The translations under genes were made by a program, and so were the position numbers. From Perca fluviatilis (taxonomy: Eukaryota > Chordata > Actinopteri > Perciformes > Percidae), in the NCBI RefSeq assembly GCF_010015445.1, contig NC_053133.1, forward strand, positions 7,610,309 through 7,674,308: a stretch of 64,000 nt of DNA, written 5' to 3'. Positions 10,737 through 22,281 of the stretch are shown here, one piece after another; within the stretch, counting starts at the first letter, position 1, and each line of letters begins with the position of its first letter. The notes beneath the pieces were generated by a model. It ran no database searches and was not told the origin of the DNA. It saw only the letters and a program-made list of their open reading frames with translations.

Positions 10737-11500
10737 AACTTAGAGCTCAACGCTCTGAAGACAGAGAGCTGGAGATGGTTGTAGAGTCCTTCCGCTCAAT
10801 CATCAACCAGGACCTCGAGTGGGAGCCGAGGACAACAGAAGATATAGTCGAAGAAGTTCAACCTGCCAAAGACAATGATGGTGCACTTCTACACTGCCAT
10901 CACTGAGTCCATCCTTACCTGCTCCATCACCATCCGGTACGCTGCTGCCACCGCCAAGACCGTCCCTCCGGGACCTGTACTCCAGAACTCTGAGAGGTGC
11001 AGGAAAGATTATGGCTGACCCCTCCCACCCCTGGACACAAAGTCTTTGAACCACTGCCCGGCAAGAGGCTGCAGTCCACCAGGAACAACAACCTCACGCC
11101 ACAAAAACCGTTTCTTCCCATCTGCAGCTGGCCTCATCAACATGGCCGGGTCCCCCACTGACACGGAGTCTTATCCCCTCCATAGTCACAACACGTTACA
11201 TTCATGTTTTCACATTCATTTTTTACATTAACACGCAACGCTGTTATCACTGTACATTGCATATTTCAATTTTTCTTAATACTGTTAACCTTTGCAAATC
11301 CCCTAGAATATATTATTGCACATTCCTTCCTAGCTCTTTCATTTTAAACAGTTACATTGTATATCTTTTTAAAAGTTTTTTTTTTTTTTAAATAGTATTT
11401 TTTTTTACTGTCATTTTTTCTATATTTATTTTCTATGCACTGTACGCAATACACTAGAGCCGATTCCTTGTTTGTGAGAACCTACTTGGCATAAAAAAAT
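10737..11500 (+). pseudogene. LINE ORF2 C-terminus and 3' UTR (CR1/L2/Rex1 group)
   Basis: This continues the LINE cut at 9868. The coding part is broken by frameshifts but recognisable. DLYSRTLRGAGKIMADPSHP is read at about 10971-11030, and RHKNRFFPSAAGLINMAG at about 11098-11152 in another frame. These are the conserved C-terminal blocks found after the RT domain in this fish LINE group. The 3' UTR follows, with TGTACATTGCATAT and TATTATTGCACATT words and a T-rich stretch at 11365-11410. It ends near 11500 with GTGAGAACCTACTTGGCATA, a decayed version of the usual AATAAA-bearing tail. The element is 5'-truncated and dead. Confidence 0.75.
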
Positions 11501-11504
11501 GTAC

Positions 11505-11950
11505 ATATCAGCAATATAATAATATCCTGAGAAAGAATTTTTGTAAAGATGAATTCCAAAACTAATTTGTTTTTCAGAGTCCAATTAATAGATGCAATGG
11601 AAAGCATGATTATGACGTACCACGTGATAAGAGTAGATACTGAATATGCTCTGATCCATTATGGGTCCACTCAGGTATTTGTCAGGATGTGACTTTAGGC
11701 AGCTTTTAATTTTGTTCACAACGTTGCCTGTTTTGGTTAATTGCCCAGTTTGAGTTTTAGCAGTGTGTGTATTTTTCATTTGGTTTCATTTGTAGATGTG
11801 TTGCATGTTTTAACAGTTATTATTTGCATGAGTTTGTGGATTTGCGGTGTTTTTTTCTAATTGTTTGTTGGACTGGGATTATGAGAAGCAGATGTGATTG
11901 CCTGGACCACACACCCCCCCCCCCTCTGTTAAGACAAACATATTCTTGTA
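11505..11950. other. Unassigned sequence
   Basis: Only a short C-run at 11911-11924 stands out. No gene is seen. Confidence 0.4.
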
Positions 11951-11951
11951 A

Positions 11952-12101
11952 CTGTAGCTGTCTGGATTTACCCTGTAGAGATCTGAGGAGCAGTTAACCA
12001 TAGTCCTCAGAAATCCACCGGAGTTTAAAATTCCAACACAAAGAAAGCGGAAAGTAACGGACATCCGGCCGAAAAGAGTGAAATCTGGCGGATATAGACT
12101 A
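11952..12101 (-). mobile_element. TAGTCT-ended MITE-like element (family M), partial copy
   Basis: On the minus strand this matches the left half of 44903-45360. Shared words are CGGCCGGATGTCCGTTAC, CTTTCTTTGTGTTGGAATT, CTCCTCAGATCTCT and GGGTAAATCCAGACAGCT. It begins at the outer end GATATAGACTA (12091-12101) and is truncated where the second half should start. Confidence 0.75.
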
Positions 12102-12496
12102 ATCTAATCTCTACATTGTACAGTATATCACAATGCACTGTTGTTAGAGCTGAAGGAAAATCTACTTGGATGCTTTATGGCACAAAGGGTTATTGATTTA
12201 CGACAACACGGAGAGGGCTCTTCTTCTAGCTTAAATTAAGCAGGTATCTGCACACAATCTTCTGCAACAGGGTTATTGAGAAATACGGTCTCTTATTTTT
12301 TCAAAAACACAAGAGTGAAATAGAAGTCACTGATCAATTTGACCACTGTTTTGTTTTGTTTACGAGGACTCAATAATTTACTGAGGTTTACAGATGCTAC
12401 ATGTAGCATCTGGACCCCTGCAGTTATGCATACATGGTTGCGCACGGAACACTAAATACAGTGCAGCTACATACATGAGGCAATATGTCATGGATA
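12102..12496. other. Unassigned sequence
   Basis: No gene or repeat recognised between the family M copy and the Tc1 element. An ACAGATGCTACATGTAGCAT hairpin-like word occurs near 12391-12410. Confidence 0.4.
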
Positions 12497-12498
12497 TA

Positions 12499-14125
12499 CA
12501 GTGCCTTGCGAAAGTATTCGGCCCCCTTGAACGTTTCGACCTTTTGCCACATTTCAGGCCTCAAACATAAAGATATAAAACTGTAATTTTTTGTGAAGAA
12601 TCAACAACAAGTGGGTCCCAATTATGAAGTGGAACGAAATTCATTGGCTATTTCAAACTTTTTTAACAAATAAAAAACTGAAAAAGTGGGCGTGCAAAAT
12701 TATTCAGCCCCTTTTACTTTCAGTGCAGCAAACTCTCTCAGAAGTTCAGTGAGGATCTCTGAATGATCCAATGTTGACCTAAATGACTAATGATGATAAA
12801 TAGAATCCAGCTGTGTGTAATCAAGTCTCCGTATAAATGCACCTGCTCTGTGATAGTCTCAGAGGTCCGTGTAAAGCGCAGAGCATCATGAAGAACAAGG
12901 AACACACCAGGCAGGTCCGAGATACTGTTGCGGAGAAGTTTAAAGCCGGTTTGGATACAAAAAGATTTCCCAAGCTTTAAACATCCCAAGGAGCACTGTG
13001 CAAGCGATAATATTGAAATGGAAGGAGTATCAGACCACTACAAATCTAAAGACCCGGCCGTCCCTCTAAACTTTCAGCTCATACAATGAGAAGACTGATC
13101 AGAGATGCAGCCAAGAGGCCCATGATCACTCTGGATGAACTGCAGAGATCTACAGCTGAGGTGGGAGACTCTGTCCATAGGACAACAATCAGTCGTATAC
13201 TGCACAAATCTGGCCTTTATGGAAGAGTGGCAAGTAGAAAGCCATTTCTTAAAGATATCCATAAAAAGTGTCGTTTAAAGTTTGCCAAAAGCCACCTGGG
13301 AGACACACCAAACATGTGGAAGAAGGTGCTGTGGTCAGATGAAACCAAAATCAAACTTTTTGGCAACAATGCAAAACGTTATGTTTGGCGTAAAACGCAA
13401 CACAGCTCATCACCCTGAACACACCATCCCCACTGTCAAACATGGTGGTGGCAGCATCATGGTTTGGGCCTGCTTTTCTTCAGCAGGGACAGGGAAGATG
13501 GTTAAAATTGATGGGAAGATGGATGGAGCCAAATACAGGACCATTCTGGAAGAAAACCTGATGGAGTCTGCAAAAGACCTGAGACTGGGGCGCAGATTTG
13601 TCTTCCAACAAGACAATGATCCAAAACATAAAGCAAAATCTACAATGGAATGGTTCACAAATAAACATATCCAGGTGTTAGAATGGCCAAGTCAAAGTCC
13701 AGACCTGAATCAAATCGAGAATCTGTGGAAAGAACTGAAAACTGCTGTTCAACAACCGCTCTCCATCCAACCTCACTGAGCTTGAGCTGTTTTGCAAGGA
13801 GGAATGGGCAAAAATGTCAGTCTCTCGATGTGCAAAACTGTTAGAGACATACCCCAAGCGACTTACAGCTGTAATCGCGCGCAAAGGTGGCGCTACAAAG
13901 TATTAACTTAAGGGGGCTGAATAATTTTGCACGCGCAATATTTCAGTTTTTTATTTGTTTAAAAGGTTTGAAATATCCAATAAATTTCGTTCCACTTCAT
14001 GATTGTGTCCCACTTGTTGTTGATTCTTCACAAAAAATTACAGTTTTATATCTTTATGTTTGAGGCCTGAAATGTGGCAAAAGGTCGAAAAGTTCAAGGG
14101 GGCCGAATACTTTCGCAAGGCACTG
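12499..14125 (+). mobile_element. Complete Tc1/mariner transposon with long inverted terminal repeats
   Basis: Inverted terminal repeats of about 213 bp (12499-12711 and 13913-14125) begin CAGTGCCTTGCGAAAGTATT. The arms remain very similar along their whole length, with scattered substitutions. The element is flanked by TA at 12497-12498 and 14126-14127, the target duplication expected for Tc1/mariner. The 1627-bp length is normal for a full Tc1 element. A single transposase gene lies between the arms but carries frameshifts. This copy is therefore structurally complete yet not autonomous. Confidence 0.95.
12888..13906 (+). pseudogene. Tc1-like DDE transposase, frameshifted
   Basis: The transposase would cut and paste its element by binding the inverted repeats and cleaving at TA sites. 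Start ATG 12888 gives MKNKEHTRQVRDTV, the usual Tc1 N-terminus. A shift near 12953-12957 moves the helix-turn-helix (KKISQALNIPRSTVQ) to another frame, and a second near 13065-13085 restores a third frame. The long stretch 13086-13418 holds the second DNA-binding helix region (HRTTISRILHKSGLYGR) and the first catalytic Asp in LWSDETK (13338-13340). Another shift near 13390 leads to 13282-13779 frame, with the GGGSIMVWA glycine-rich block, the second Asp in FQQDNDPKH (13612-13614) and Glu in LNQIENLW (13717-13719). The spacing of 34 residues gives DD34E. A last shift near 13760 reaches the C-terminus, ending TAA 13904-13906. All catalytic residues survive, but at least four frame changes prevent translation. 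Confidence 0.93.
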
Positions 14126-14127
14126 TA

Positions 14128-15348
14128 TACTGGGGGTCTGTACCTCTGTGACTTTCCTCAGAAGTCTGTCTTGAAAGGAGCAGCAGATTCATAAGATGAA
14201 TATGAAAAACTTCACATGCTGAGATGCATACATGAATGAGAATGTCCCCCACACCGACCGTACATAATCAGCCAGCCATGTTCCTTGATTGTTCTCAGCA
14301 GAGCCTACGCTGAATTCAAAGCGTCCTTTTAAAATCCATGGAATTCACCTGGGTAGGGAGTAAAGGGGGGGGAAGTATTTCCAGGCCACCTTACCTGGAG
14401 AGTCATTTTTCAGCCAGGCTGTGTGAGATTTGGTTAAGCCTGCCCGTGCCCCGGGGTCATGTCGGATGGACAGGTCGACTAGATATGTAAAACTATTCCA
14501 CAGATCCCGAGCCTGGGGTTAAAGGAGAGGGGGTCAGGCATGAATTCGCCTCCTCTCTCAGGGTGACACAAGTCTGGAAATGGCATTAGATCGGAATATA
14601 TATCACATCACTATTGCCCTTTTCTTTGCCCACGTGGAGGTTATGCTGCCGCTCAAATCAAGACCAATGTGAGGTGCATTAATTATGAGCTCTAAGACCT
14701 GACTGAATATGAACTATGTATGCGAATGAAATATGTATATGTGTACACATGACTTTTTTTACTCCTTCAGCCTTCAGCTCCCTCCACCCTACTGTGCGAG
14801 TTGACAGGGCTGTTCATTCCACTCGGGATAATGATGTGGATGTCATGAATTGTATTGGCAGCTGCCAATGTCGATACAGCATTATGGAATGAACCAGTGT
14901 TTCACACAGTATCTTAATCTGATTTGCAAGGCTCCCTGCTTCCTGGGCGGCCAGGATGCTGCAGGGTCGGCCAAAGTCGAGGAAACAAAGTAAATAACGG
15001 ACAGGATGCCCTTCTGCTGTTCATCAGGTAAAGTATCCAACACGGACATGACAGGATGGACGTGGTGTGATTTATGATAAAAACAACACTGGTGAAATAT
15101 AACACAAATACCGGCTTGTGCTCATTTTAGATAGCATTTGTTTTGCTAAGAGTGCAGCTTCTGCTGTGAATCCCATTTGCAACAGTCACCTATGAAACCG
15201 AGTGATCTGCTGCACATTCTCAGAAGTACTAGTCTGCCATTGTACAACACTATACAAAGGGCTGAGACATGGCTTTTACAACCGTATTGTATTGCTCCTG
15301 CTGGCACTGCGGTGTGCTGTGCATCAATCCCATGCAAATTGCCTCCCT
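14128..15348. other. Unassigned sequence
   Basis: No supported gene. A G-run lies at 14366-14373. Short open frames at 14914-15105 and 15146-15337 have no recognisable features. Confidence 0.4.
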
Positions 15349-15419
15349 CTTTCTTTTTTTTTTTTTTTTTTTAAAGCACACCCAAACAATCCCCACCTCA
15401 TACATATATATATACACAG

Positions 15420-15470
<51 letters not shown>
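15349..15470. repeat. Poly(T), (TA)n and (AC)24 simple repeats
   Basis: A T-run at about 15354-15373 is followed by (TA)n near 15403-15413 and (AC)n at 15423-15470, about 24 units. Open frames across it encode His-Thr or Cys-Val runs and are not genes. Confidence 0.97.
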
Positions 15471-15474
<4 letters not shown>

Positions 15475-16085
15475 CAGCACTTCCCCCAGCATCCCTTTAC
15501 GCGATATCATTAGCTATAAGCAATTTCCTGACAGGCAAAAGGCAGAGTGCCAGTTTTTCTCTTCTTTTTTTGCTGCACATAAATCTAAAGACCACATATG
15601 CTGCTGTCTTTTACGCAATTATTCCCCCAAACATGTCTCTCTCTTTCTCTCACTGCATGGCTTGAATCAATTAGTACAGGAGCGTCTAACCTGCGGTCCG
15701 TCGCCTTTCCGTCTGTTTGAGATAACTAGGGAGCTTTTAATTCTGGACCACTTTGCAATGTGCAATGTAAAGTAGCTGACAGGCAGGGAATGGTTGTTAT
15801 TTACAAGTATGGCACGATGGAGGTAGTTTAGTATGCAGGCCAACGCATCTGTAACAATACAATTTCCTTTCAACAACGGGGTGATTTCCTCTTTAGGGAG
15901 CCAGTGTTGGCACGGAAGAAAAACCCACACTGAGTCTTAAGGTTAGCTCTTGGAGGCATTTAAATCGAGCAGTGTGTCCAATGTGACGCCAGGCCCTGCA
16001 TCAGATGAGACAATCCAGCAGCGCTGTTGGTTTATCGAAATGTTCACATGCAGGGACACACAAGGACACTCGTACAGTATGAACT
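15475..16085. other. Unassigned sequence
   Basis: No gene recognised. The apparent 168-codon frame 15269-15775 depends on the microsatellite and has no domain. Confidence 0.4.
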
Positions 16086-16087
16086 TC

Positions 16088-16200
16088 TCTTTTTTTTATC
16101 TTTATTTATCCAGTCAGCCTTTGAGAGCAATGGAGAGTGTTGGAGACACCAGAGAGAGGACTGTGCAGGGATTTGAACCTCGGCCACCGGGGTTACATTG
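16088..16200 (-). mobile_element. Truncated tRNA-derived SINE
   Basis: On the minus strand a good RNA polymerase III B box, GGTTCAAATCC (16169-16179), is followed by a short body. The tail is CTGACTGGATAAATAAAGAT and a run of A. I cannot find an A box upstream, so the 5' end is lost. This layout is usual for fish tRNA-derived SINEs. Confidence 0.55.
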
Positions 16201-16204
16201 AGTA

Positions 16205-16593
16205 CAGAAGCGAGGATCTTAATGAATACACCATCTTTGGGCAGATTGCACAGCTTCTCTCTCTACGGTGCAGGAAATTCTCAGAGCACAGTGTACCTAA
16301 TTATTGCTCCATGTCTCTGCTTCTCTGGAGCAGCTCGGGCTTTGGTTGCTTTTCTGAGGGGAATTATTGAGAGAGGTGAGTGACTTATTAATTCCCATTT
16401 CCATGAATTTACCAGCTGGTCTTTGGACATAAACGAGCAACTCTACAATTACAAATAAGCATCTGTTAAATGTTACAGATTTGACGTGGAGGATAAAATT
16501 AATAACCAAGACCTCTCTTACGCTCCATTAAGTAGAACATAGTAGGCTATACCAGGAAATCGTCTTTTGAGATAGAAACATATAAACCGAGTC
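16205..16593. other. Unassigned sequence
   Basis: No gene or repeat recognised between the SINE fragment and family X copy 2. Confidence 0.4.
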
Positions 16594-16599
16594 AATATA

Positions 16600-17554
16600 C
16601 AGTCCCTCCAGGATTTTGCGATATCGCAATAATTCACGCGAATTCAACCAATCACCGTGAATTCGGTGCGACTCGCAATTTTGACCAATCACTGCAACTC
16701 TACCGCAGTTTTGACCAATTTTGACCAATTACATCCCAGCAGTCCCCCTTGCCAGAATTTGTGTCAGTATAATGTGACTCTGAGAGCCACTGACCAAGCG
16801 GGAGTGAGAACGGGTTGATGTAACACACGTACGTCGCCAAATTCATTTCCTTGTTTCTGATATGAAGACGAGACGTGTGTGAACATCTCACATTTACCAA
16901 CAAAACGTACAGCGAAAGACATTTCAGACCATCCTGCCAACCTGTACACATTTTAACATCAATGTACGCTGTAACGTTTTTTCACTCTAAAGTCGCTGAA
17001 AGCTGCTGCTGTTTCAATCCTGTCAGCTCTCTGCCACGGGCAGTTCCCCCCCGCAAACACACACACACACACACACACGGTGGATGCAGGAAAAACCGGA
17101 GATGAGACGTACACGATGACCTAAATTGAGGACAGCTACGCTCGTTATTATAAGTGCAATGATAAGTTAAAGTCCAATAAGTACTTTATCAAACCATATG
17201 AATGTGTGTCCCAGGCCAGGATAGGAAATTAACTAACAATGTAAAGATCAACAAGCCACTGACACATATGTTCAAATTTGATTTATTCAATAAATTTTTA
17301 TATTATACCAACATTTGCAGCATCCTGAGCCTTTTTGGTAAGGTTACTAGGAAAACTCAGCCCAGAGTAGTTTTATTCTCCCCGAAAGAAGTTTTCTTTT
17401 ATTTTTATTGTTAAGTATACCAAAAAAGAATCACAACTTTTTTTTTTGCAATTTTCATCGTCTCTCGCAACTTTTATCGCAGTTTTTTTTTAAATCTCCC
17501 GCATTTTGGGTCGCAACAATCTCAAAAAAAGGCCACGAAATCCTGGAAGGACTG
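16600..17554 (+). mobile_element. DNA transposon with CAGTCCYTCCAGGA ends and 6-bp TSD (family X, copy 2)
   Basis: The left end is CAGTCCCTCCAGGATTTTGC and the right end in reverse is CAGTCCTTCCAGGATTTCGT. The 6-bp duplications AATATA are at 16594-16599 and 17555-17560. Read from the right end, TTTTTTTGAGATTGTTGCG follows, 18 of 19 identical to the inside of the left end of copy 1. The left end shares GCGAT, TCGCA and TAATTCA words with the right end of copy 1. Subterminal TTTTGACCAAT repeats lie at 16679-16730. The interior (955 bp in all) has a (CA)11 tract at 17057-17078 and no transposase reading I can defend. Interiors of the two copies are largely dissimilar. They may be different deletion derivatives, or different cargo between shared ends. 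Confidence 0.85.
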
Positions 17555-17560
17555 AATATA

Positions 17561-19440
17561 GCAATAATTGACTTTGAGTTTGTAGTCTTTGGATTGGCAC
17601 ATACTGTCGCTAGCAGATTATATCAGCTGCAGCTAGCTAAGCTAATCGTAGTTCTACGAAAACGCGGTCTCAGGATGACTTTTTATTTAGTGAAATACGA
17701 TGGCTACATACATGATGTCATGCTAAAGCTGTATTGCAAATATAAACAAGTTAAATTTATGGTTTATTGTTCAAACAGTTTTCAAACAGTATGTTTCACT
17801 TTTAACGTTACAAGAGAAAAAGCTTTTAAGATAATGCATTTGGCTGGGGCTGAGTGTCAACTTCCCCAAATCCAATAAATGCAGGGCAGGGTCCTAATTT
17901 AACAGTAAATCGATTATGACAAAAGCCAAAACATAATGTAACAGCACAATTAGAGAAGAGTCAGAAAGTCAGAAACAGACTCTGCCATATCTAGCTTAAG
18001 TTAGCTAACATTAGCCACTATTAGCTCTTGGTAATATTAGACCAAGTAAGGCTGTAGCAGCACTGTAGTGCACTGATTTAAACAAGGTATTGTTTTATGT
18101 GTAGCAGTTTCAACTTTTAATTTGTAAGAAGAAGAATGTGTTATTTCTTCTTTAAAATTTTAAATTGAGCTGTCATGTTTATTTTTTAATCTTAACCAAT
18201 GTAGGTACAAAAACAAGACTTTAGAAATGTTGGTTGTCATCTTATTTTGCGTCTTGATTCTTTTAGTTTTCATTTCCCTTAACTGATTCCAGTCTAGCTA
18301 TTTCCGTGTTGACACTCAGACTAAATGGTTTTGACATGAGAAGTGGATAACCCAGCAACGTCAGCGTGTCCAGGATATATTTGGGTCAGTTCAGGGCTCT
18401 GGCACAGAGGTGTGACATACCCACATTGTGCCAGAACTGGCACACTGCTGTGAGCACCTCAGCTGGCTCTCTGCTACCGAGGTTTTCAGTCTGAAGTGCG
18501 ACTCACCCGTATGGAAAATCACTTCCCCTATAACCCCCGCTGCCTCCCTCCTCTCTGTCTTCTCCCCAGTTAAATGTGTTGACATGGCCCACAGAGTCAC
18601 CTGAGGAGGGAAAACAGAATATCTTGAGTCATTGCTCCAGTTCTTTTTCCAGAAACATGACAACGGGCCAAGACGTCAGCGTTTGGCATTTTTCCCCATT
18701 CTTAGCTCTGCCTGTCCAACATGCTGCAAGCTAAATGCCATCAGAAGGGTACGATCATCAAAGTGGTCATTGTCGAAATGCTACTGTTTCCTTAATGTTG
18801 TGGGGGAGGTTTATTTATGAATGTGCTGAAATCTGCCTCTGGCCCGGCTCACTTTCTATCGACGTTGTACACGGTGACATAAATCTTAAATAAAGGCGTT
18901 GACAGCCTGCGCTGTATTTCTCCTGATTCTGGATACAGAGCATTATGCAGGAGCGTGATTGTATCTAATTGAAAATGGAAATGTATCACATGGAAAAAAA
19001 GTGAAAATGAAATTAACTTGAGGGAGGTAAGCGCTGACGCTTCCCTGAGGATGGCGAACCACAAGGCACCAGCCTTGGTTACATAACTGTTTTCCCTCTG
19101 CTCCCTTGGCAAAGAAATTAAAAAACACATACACATTTACACACACAAACGCAGACCAAAAGCAATTAGGACTGAGGAAATAACAGGGAGTAGGAGTCTG
19201 TGGACGAGCGTTTCCATCAGTGCTAGCTTCCCTGCAACTTGAGCTACGACACCAGAATAACACTGAGTCAGTGGAGTGTCCCTCAGAGAGTGGTTAGCCT
19301 GCTACTAACCATTTATTTAAGCCATGATTGAGTGCAAAACCACATGGGAAAGTGTGTCTGTTTTCTTTGTATGCTCTTTTATTTCCATACAAGAGTCCTC
19401 ACCAACATGGAGAAATGAGGAACATTTTGGTTGAATATGA
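17561..19440. other. Unassigned sequence
   Basis: A 156-codon open frame at 17408-17878 overlaps the right end of family X copy 2 and has no recognisable domain. GCTAGCTAAGCTAA-like words at 17624-17645 and near 17996-18025 hint at repeat origin. No gene supported. Confidence 0.4.
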
Positions 19441-19447
19441 CATGTTG

Positions 19448-19477
19448 CTAACCCTTACCCTAACCCTAACCCTAACC
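19448..19477 (+). repeat. Short interstitial telomere-like array
   Basis: CTAACCCTTACCCTAACCCT and further CCCTAA units, about five with one variant. GGGTTAAGGG and CCCCTAACC occur within 80 bp downstream on opposite strands. Confidence 0.85.
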
Positions 19478-19734
19478 ATCTTTTGTAAGGGGTTTATTAG
19501 AGCGGAGAACTGGGTTAAGGGTTGTAATATTTAGATAAGGTTTAGGTTTTACCCCTAACCCCATGGACAATTTGAAGAGTCCATCGACGGAGTCGATGTG
19601 ACCAACACTGTTAAAGACACCGAACTTAATTTCTAAAGCCGCTATAATAAACATTTTTGTAATTAAAATAAAAAATAGTAAAGAAAAGATCTCATGCCAC
19701 TCCATGTCAAAGTAAAACTTAAAGCTCCCTTTAA

Positions 19735-20180
19735 AGTGATGGTTCGGAGTAATTTCACCCTAGGGTCCTTTGCACCATGACCTCGAGCCAAACACCCCCC
19801 CAGAAGCTTTTTTCACCTGGGTCGAACATTGGGTGAGTTAGCGTAGAGTAGCGTTATCAGCTGAATAGCTTAGCGCAGGCAAGTGTTATTTACATACACT
19901 TCTGGTGTACTTACAAACTTTCCAATCCATCGTTTTATAAGTAAATAACCTATTTGTACTAGTGTAGAAGTTTGGTATCATTTCGGGCATTATTAGTGGG
20001 GTCATTTACGAGATACATCACTGGATCCATTAGCCCCTGCGCTAAGCTATTCAGCTGATAACGCTACTCTACGCTAACTCTCCCAATGTTCGACCCAGGT
20101 GAAAAAAGCTTCTGGGGGGGTGTTTGGCTCGAGGTCATGGTGCAAAGGACCCTAGGGTGAAATTACTCCGAACCATCACT
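19735..20180. mobile_element. Palindromic TTAA-flanked MITE with 145-bp arms
   Basis: The arms 19735-19879 and 20036-20180 are inverted copies of each other, 145 bp each. By eye I find one mismatch, at the T/A in ATTGGGTGAG versus ATTGGGAGAG. They begin AGTGATGGTTCGGAGTAATT. TTAA lies immediately outside each arm (19731-19734 and 20181-20184). The centre of 156 bp is unique. A TTAA target fits the piggyBac or Kolobok superfamilies. No coding capacity, so it was mobilised in trans. High arm identity suggests recent insertion or arm homogenisation. Confidence 0.92.
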
Positions 20181-20189
20181 TTAAGGTAC

Positions 20190-21235
20190 GTTTTGCTGTG
20201 GAAAGCATTGATGTTTGATGTTAGATAAGGGAAGTCATTTAATCTAGTAAAGGCTAATGCAGGCTCTCACAAGTATGGTTCGACAAATTTCAGTGTGTGT
20301 TGTGCCCTTGGCCAATGGACTCACAGTTCCAGTCACTCTTTAGCACGTCCGGTCTCAGCAACCCTTGCTCCCAGTGTCCAAACCCCATTCAACATCCACC
20401 CACTCACCCTCCAACCATCCTTCTCCTCCTCCTCCTCCTCTTCATCCTCACCCTCTGACTCACAGTGCCAGTATCCTGTGACACTTTCAGGATGATCACA
20501 CAACCACCACCCTCCTCCCCCATTCCTCCCTCCCTCCCTCTCTCTCTCCAACATACACATATGCACACAATCTCTGCTCCCAGACTTGCCCAGTGTTAAG
20601 TCCCTGGCTTAGTCAGCCTCTGAGCAGAGTCCAGGCCCTTCTGGGAAAAAGAGGCCAGGCAAGCCCCAACAGAATGCTAATGATGTCATTAACCTCTGTA
20701 CTCCGGGGTCAGCGGGTAAAGTGGCTCTGAAAGGCAAAGATCACGTCACTCTTTCACTTACTCATTACATATTTACTATTAGACATGCACACAGGTGCCC
20801 CACAAAAATAGGCCAGTGTGGAAACGATAAAGGAAGCCTTTTTATTCCATTAAAGCATAATGAGTATACTGATAGCTGTACTTGTTTGGACACTAAATCT
20901 TTTGATTAGGCCTACAGTCTTGGCCAGCGTGCTCACTTCTTTAAATGGGCTTTGCAGAAGTAACTGTACACACAATCATTTGGAAAAATCTTGAATACAG
21001 ATGAATACATGATAAAGATGCATTCTCAATCGTAAAAATAGATTATTGGAGTAGGTGCCAAGTGGCCAAAAAAATCTGTTATTGCAGTCTTTAAAATAAA
21101 CTTATTTTCAGTCCATAGGTTGTAGGAATTTAATATATCTGGTATACGTAGTATCTTGCTAGGTCTGTCCATTTACTGCTAATATTTATATTTAAATCAT
21201 TATAATCGATTAATTTAAATTTTTATACATTTACT
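20190..21235. other. Unassigned sequence with short pyrimidine repeats
   Basis: (TCC)n at about 20421-20442 and a CTCC/CT tract at 20525-20550. No gene supported. Confidence 0.45.
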
Positions 21236-21259
21236 ATATACTGTATATATATGTTATTA

Positions 21260-21263
<4 letters not shown>

Positions 21264-21338
<75 letters not shown>

Positions 21339-21341
21339 TTT
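21264..21341. repeat. (TA)n followed by poly(T)
   Basis: TA dinucleotides, interrupted once by a G, run to 21320. A run of 21 T follows (21321-21341). Confidence 0.97.
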
Positions 21342-21870
21342 CTTAGCCATCAATTATGTGTGATCATTTCTGTAAGCTCTCTTGCCCTTTTCCCAGATGG
21401 CTTTAAAAAAAACTACCAGAGGGTCCTCGAGGGAGCCAATGGCACAACAGAGCTCTGACATGCTAGACAGAATAAAAATATCTCTGCATTAAATTGCAAT
21501 ATTTGTATGCATGGGTGTAATAGTGTCATTTTGTATTGCTTTTTTTGAATTTTTTAGGCTGTAACCACAACACAATGAACTTTGCGCTTTGCGTATGCAA
21601 CAGACTTGCATTGTCAGATGAATATGACATGTCGACTTGGATCTATCATCACCGACAGCAGACAGTGTACTGTACCTACCTTCAGGACGGATTTTCGGCA
21701 TTCTGTAGAGAGCTGAGTGTATCAGTGCTAGTGTCCACTCTCTCAGGACATTTCCCATGGAGGGATACTAGTGTAATGGTCAGGGTGGGTGGAGGGGTCA
21801 CCCGCTGCACATTAGGCTTGAGCTAATAGGGTCATTGATGTCAGCTGGCCGGATGAACATCTGTCCAGTG
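21342..21870. other. Unassigned sequence
   Basis: Open frames on both strands at 21489-21826 overlap and have no recognisable domain. No gene supported. Confidence 0.4.
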
Positions 21871-21882
21871 ACACACACACAC

Positions 21883-21923
<41 letters not shown>
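21871..21923 (+). repeat. (AC)n microsatellite
   Basis: About 26 units, with one frame slip (CACAACAC) near 21881. CA-rich sequence continues irregularly to about 22080. Confidence 0.97.
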
Positions 21924-21926
<3 letters not shown>

Positions 21927-22213
21927 GATACACACTACTCACAAGCACACATAATACATGGAAGCAATACATGCACCTGGGAAGTTACACATAAATACGT
22001 AAAATGTCACGCAAACACACAGACATAAACATTAGACACTTACATAACACACACACACAAATGTACACACACAAGAACACAGCGGGAGGAAGAGGAAGTG
22101 GCTGCCAAGGAGGTGGGAGATGAGTGGGCACTATGCAAACACTCAGAGCAGGAAGTCCCTATAGGAAGGTTTGCTTGTGCTGTTTCCTTCTATTTATCTG
22201 TGTGCTTGTGAGT

Positions 22214-22217
<4 letters not shown>

Positions 22218-22281
<64 letters not shown>

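Noticed and set aside
13410..13668. Minus-strand open frames in the Tc1 element
   Set aside because: These are antisense shadows of the transposase coding sequence.
15269..15775. 168-codon open frame
   Set aside because: It owes its length to poly(T), (TA)n and (CA)n. There is no domain and no conservation argument.
17408..17878. 156-codon open frame
   Set aside because: It starts inside family X copy 2, continues into flanking DNA, and matches no known protein pattern.
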